Positions 62,622 to 64,000 of a stretch of 64,000 nt of DNA are shown one piece after another. Positions within the stretch are counted from its first letter, which is position 1, and each line of letters opens with the position of its first letter. The notes below the pieces were generated by a model, which was not told where the DNA came from, did not search any database, and worked only from the letters and a program-made list of their open reading frames with translations. This DNA is from Sanguibacter suarezii NBRC 16159. Lineage in GTDB: Bacteria; Actinomycetota; Actinomycetes; Actinomycetales; Cellulomonadaceae. The DNA lies in contig NZ_BCRT01000018.1 of assembly GCF_001552735.1 (NCBI RefSeq), positions 1 to 64,000 of the forward strand, written 5' to 3'. Both the position numbers and the translations under genes were made by a program.

Positions 62622-63392
62622 ATGGCTCGCGCGCACCCTCCCGAGACCCTCACGCTGTCGGTGGACTGCGGAGGCGGCGGCATCAAGGCAGCGGTGCTCG
62701 ACTCCGCAGGGACGGCCCACGCCCCGCCCGCGCGGGTTCCCACCCCGTACCCGCTCCCCCCGACGCTCCTCGTGGAGACGATCGCCGGGCTGGCGGCGGA
62801 CTTGCCCCGTGCCGACCGGGTGAGCGTGGGCATGCCCGGGATGATCCGCCACGGCGTGGTCATCCACACCCCGCACTACATCACCCGGTCTGGGCCCCGC
62901 TCCCGGGTCGACCCGGACCTGCGGGAGCAGTGGGCCGGCTTCGACGTCCGGGCCGCCGTCGCGGCCCGGCTCGAGGTCCCTGCCCTCGTGCTCAACGACG
63001 CCGAGCTGCACGGAGCCGGCGTGATCGCCGGGACCGGCCTGGAGCTGGTCCTGACCCTGGGTACCGGCCTCGGCTCGGCGCACTTCGACGGCGGTGTCGT
63101 CGCACCCCATCTGGAGCTCTCCCACGCGCCGTTGCGCCGTGGCACCACCTATGACGAGTACATCGGGGAGATCGAGCGCCGTCGCCTCGGCGACGGCCTG
63201 TGGTCACGCCGGGTCGCCCGGGTGGTCGCTGCGCTGCGTCCGGTCTTCTGGTGGGACCGGCTCTACCTCGGTGGGGGCAACTCGCGCCGGATCACCCAGC
63301 CGGTCCTCGACCATCTCGGTGACGACGTCGTCGTCATGGCCAACTCCGCCGCCCTCGTCGGTGGGTCGCGCGCCTGGGACCTGCTGGCCTGA
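62622..63392 (+). CDS. ROK family protein, polyphosphate glucokinase-like
   Basis: A 256-residue ASKHA-fold sugar kinase-like protein. The ATP phosphate-binding loop is LSVDCGGGGIKAAVLDS, the catalytic Asp is in ALVLNDAELHGAG, and LTLGTGLGSAHFDGG is the second phosphate loop. The zinc-binding cysteine motif of ROK glucokinases is absent, and the overall form is closer to actinobacterial polyphosphate glucokinases, but substrate cannot be assigned. Its last 189 nt lie opposite the end of the convergent hydrolase gene. Confidence 0.83.
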   Translation: MARAHPPETLTLSVDCGGGGIKAAVLDSAGTAHAPPARVPTPYPLPPTLLVETIAGLAADLPRADRVSVGMPGMIRHGVVIHTPHYITRSGPRSRVDPDLREQWAGFDVRAAVAARLEVPALVLNDAELHGAGVIAGTGLELVLTLGTGLGSAHFDGGVVAPHLELSHAPLRRGTTYDEYIGEIERRRLGDGLWSRRVARVVAALRPVFWWDRLYLGGGNSRRITQPVLDHLGDDVVVMANSAALVGGSRAWDLLA

Positions 63393-64000
63393 GGGGTGCC
63401 GGCCGGAGACGGCCTCCCACGCCTCGAGCACGACGCGGGTGAAGGCCACCGGCGCGTCCAGGCTCACCAGGTGCTTGGCCCGGGGCACCACGACGTGGTG
63501 CACCGGCTGGCCGCTGCTGCGAGCCGCCGCGAGCATGCGCCCCTCCTGGGAGCGGAAGTGGTCCAGGCGGCCGTTGACCACCCACACCGGGCACCGCAGC
63601 CGGGCCAGGTCGGCTGCCGGGTCCAGCTCGGCGACCTCGCTCAGCGCCTGGGCCATGACCGTCAGGGCGAAGCCTCCCGCGCCGACGTCGACGGCAGCCT
63701 GCGGGGTGAGGCTGGCGCGTACGACCGCCGCGTTGAGCCCGGCTCCTGAGCCTGGCGTCCGCTCGATCCACCGGGAGAGCTCCGCCCAGGCTGCCCGCAG
63801 CCGCACCTGCGGGCTCGTGCTGCAGGCGGCGGCGACAAGACCGGCGACCTGGTCGGGATGGCGGGCCGCGTAGTCGACGGCGAGATAGCCACCCAAGGAC
63901 AGACCGACGAGCAGCACCCGCCCACCGAGCCGCGTCACGGCGTCGTCGATCGTCGCCCGGGCTCCTTCGAGTGTGAAGGGCTCCCCCAGGTGCGTGCCGT
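63204..64000 (-). CDS. Alpha/beta-fold hydrolase (5' end beyond the window)
   Basis: Partial: the reading frame is open to the right edge, so the N-terminus is missing. Visible residues include the nucleophile elbow VGLSLGGYLAVDYAARHPDQ, a cap-like helical region, and a C-terminal part with Asp in VWVVNGRLDHFRSQ and His in VVPRAKHLVSLDAP, giving Ser-Asp-His. The substrate is unknown. The frame has no stop until 63204, so about 60 tail residues would be read from antisense of the ROK gene; the natural product may end differently. Confidence 0.75.
   Translation of the reverse strand, partial: GTHLGEPFTLEGARATIDDAVTRLGGRVLLVGLSLGGYLAVDYAARHPDQVAGLVAAACSTSPQVRLRAAWAELSRWIERTPGSGAGLNAAVVRASLTPQAAVDVGAGGFALTVMAQALSEVAELDPAADLARLRCPVWVVNGRLDHFRSQEGRMLAAARSSGQPVHHVVVPRAKHLVSLDAPVAFTRVVLEAWEAVSGRHPSGQQVPGARPTDEGGGVGHDDDVVTEMVEDRLGDPARVAPTEVEPVPPEDRTQRSDHPGDPA

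Overview
The window is 64 kb of high-GC DNA with near-uniform G/C at third codon positions. GTG starts, 4-nt ATGA/GTGA gene overlaps, WhiB, GuaB3, an F420-type oxidoreductase and the cluster glmM-def / coaA / glmS-acpS / nnr-alr-tsaE-tsaB-rimI-tsaD beside rplM-rpsI all point to an actinobacterium, most likely Micrococcales (Intrasporangiaceae/Dermacoccaceae/Dermatophilaceae-like; this placement is inference). It is almost entirely chromosomal core and semi-core sequence. I see no rRNA, tRNA, CRISPR array, insertion sequence or prophage.

Layout. 0-5.3 kb: guaA, a ThiO-like FAD oxidoreductase, a MoeB-rhodanese fusion, a small secreted HExxH protein and a DUF3817 membrane protein. 5.3-13.3 kb: a two-gene ABC exporter whose two nucleotide-binding domains have complementary defects, a YceI protein, SURF1, and an ABC-2 transporter divergent from its probable TetR repressor with several operator-like palindromes. 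13.4-19.3 kb: a translationally coupled phosphoketolase-phosphotransacetylase-acetate kinase operon closed by a 19-bp hairpin. 19.4-25.2 kb: a DUF2238-like membrane protein with a glycosyltransferase, then a NarL-type two-component system followed by an ABC-2 transporter with two matching dyads in its promoter region. 25.2-33.1 kb: gabD2-like dehydrogenase, GNAT, guaB3, a DEDD exonuclease, a pseudouridine synthase, guaB and a MerR/B12-fold regulator. 33.1-35 kb: whiB (WhiB3/WhiD type), 0.6 kb of non-genic, partly AT-rich sequence, then a lone groES controlled by CIRCE. 35-41.8 kb: MATE transporter, NYN-LOTUS protein, THUMP-like methyltransferase, Gcs2/YbdK ligase, and a PadR-HAAS locus bracketed by two copies of a 58-nt palindromic element. 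41.9-58.3 kb: the conserved t6A/alanine racemase/CoA/aminosugar/ribosomal-protein block. 58.5-64 kb: TrhO, ABC-F, DUF5709, truA, a ROK protein and a truncated alpha/beta hydrolase.

Functionally the window joins purine-nucleotide synthesis (guaA, guaB, guaB3), cell-wall precursor supply (alr, glmS, glmM, a D,D-peptidase), cofactor synthesis and repair (coaA, acpS, NAD(P)HX repair, thiO, moeZ), t6A tRNA modification, the phosphoketolase route to acetate and ATP, and several self-contained transporter-plus-regulator modules.

A recurring pattern is a TANNNT -10 hexamer placed 6-8 nt before the start codon with no Shine-Dalgarno sequence, indicating leaderless mRNAs for about a dozen genes. The best leads for something undescribed are the asymmetric ABC exporter, the 58-nt palindromes with G- and C-rich flanks around the PadR locus, the paired dyads before the two-component-linked ABC operon, the B12-fold regulator lacking the cobalamin motif, and the small six-cysteine HExxH secreted protein.
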